DNA from: Planctomycetaceae bacterium
GTDB lineage: Bacteria; Planctomycetota; Planctomycetia; Pirellulales; Thermoguttaceae
Reading direction: 5' to 3'
Length of the DNA stretch: 5,287 nucleotides
Assembly (NCBI GenBank): GCA_031274045.1
Contig: JAISQS010000552.1
Coordinates: forward strand, 1 to 5,287
Below the pieces are notes generated by a model. That model made no database searches. It saw only the letters and a program-made list of their open reading frames with translations, and was not told where the DNA came from. This document shows, in pieces, positions 5,199 through 5,287 of the stretch (its first letter is position 1; the number at the start of each line of letters is the position of its first letter). The translations under genes and the position numbers were made by a program.

Positions 5199-5287
5199 AT
5201 GTCTCGAACGATATGGCATCCGGCTTTTTGTGGGGCGATTCGGCTCGAACTTAACGAGTATCGTGATGATTTGGTATTCGAAGACGA
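5199..5287 (+). CDS. N-terminus of an uncharacterised protein (partial)
   Basis: The ATG at 5199 is the first possible start after an in-frame TGA at 5187, and the frame stays open to the window edge. The 29 visible residues begin MSRTIWHPAFCGAI and continue with an acidic RLELNEYRDDLVFED stretch. From memory, the pattern WHPAF-x-AI-x-LEL-x-EYRD-x-L-x-FE resembles the N-terminus of a widespread family of gut-bacterial hypothetical proteins with possible PD-(D/E)XK nuclease relatives (Rpn/transposase-associated). No catalytic residues are in view, so no function is assigned. No Shine-Dalgarno is visible. The gene starts 55 nt after the tRNA. The stretch 5233-5250 has an unusual complementarity to that tRNA. 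Confidence 0.6.
   Translation, partial: MSRTIWHPAFCGAIRLELNEYRDDLVFED

Overview
The window looks like chromosomal DNA of a planctomycete, probably one of the lower-GC, gut-associated lineages. The clues are recalled protein architectures: an LplT-type MFS / PlsC / acyl-CoA-synthetase-like triple fusion, and a helix-turn-helix domain fused to a PTS IIA domain. Weak or absent Shine-Dalgarno sequences and GC-rich palindromic repeats between genes fit the same picture. This placement is inference; no 16S or marker gene is present.

Layout, left to right. Positions 1-397 are a gene-free island of short palindromes that I read as dispersed, REP-like repeat DNA. Positions 398-3874, minus strand, hold one very long gene: a phospholipid-remodelling fusion protein with an MFS lysophospholipid-flippase-like domain, a PlsC acyltransferase domain with intact motifs, and a C-terminal acyl-activating (AMP-binding) domain that has visibly decayed. 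Positions 3875-4274 are a divergent intergenic region with short direct repeats, a palindrome and a candidate promoter. Positions 4275-5000, plus strand, encode a 241-residue HTH + PTS IIA (PtsN-like) protein. A tRNA-Val (anticodon UAC) lies at 5070-5143. A further plus-strand gene starts at 5199 and runs off the right edge.

The two complete genes are divergent and need not be functionally linked. The fusion protein would flip lysophospholipid across the inner membrane and re-acylate it. The HTH-IIA protein looks like a phosphorylation-responsive regulator rather than a sugar-uptake component, since no PTS permease domain is present here.

The most interesting observations concern the fusion gene. 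(i) Its AMP-binding domain lacks the Gly/Ser/Thr-rich P-loop, has a degenerate A5 motif and stops before the C-terminal catalytic-lysine subdomain, so it is predicted to be unable to adenylate. (ii) The gene is a patchwork of blocks in which the coding strand is about 75-79% G+T or about 79% A+C, and the decayed protein segments have the amino-acid composition those blocks dictate (Val/Gly/Cys/Phe versus Asn/Thr/Gln/Pro). (iii) A 15-bp in-frame tandem repeat sits inside the same decayed domain. No CRISPR array, insertion sequence or recognised defence system was seen.
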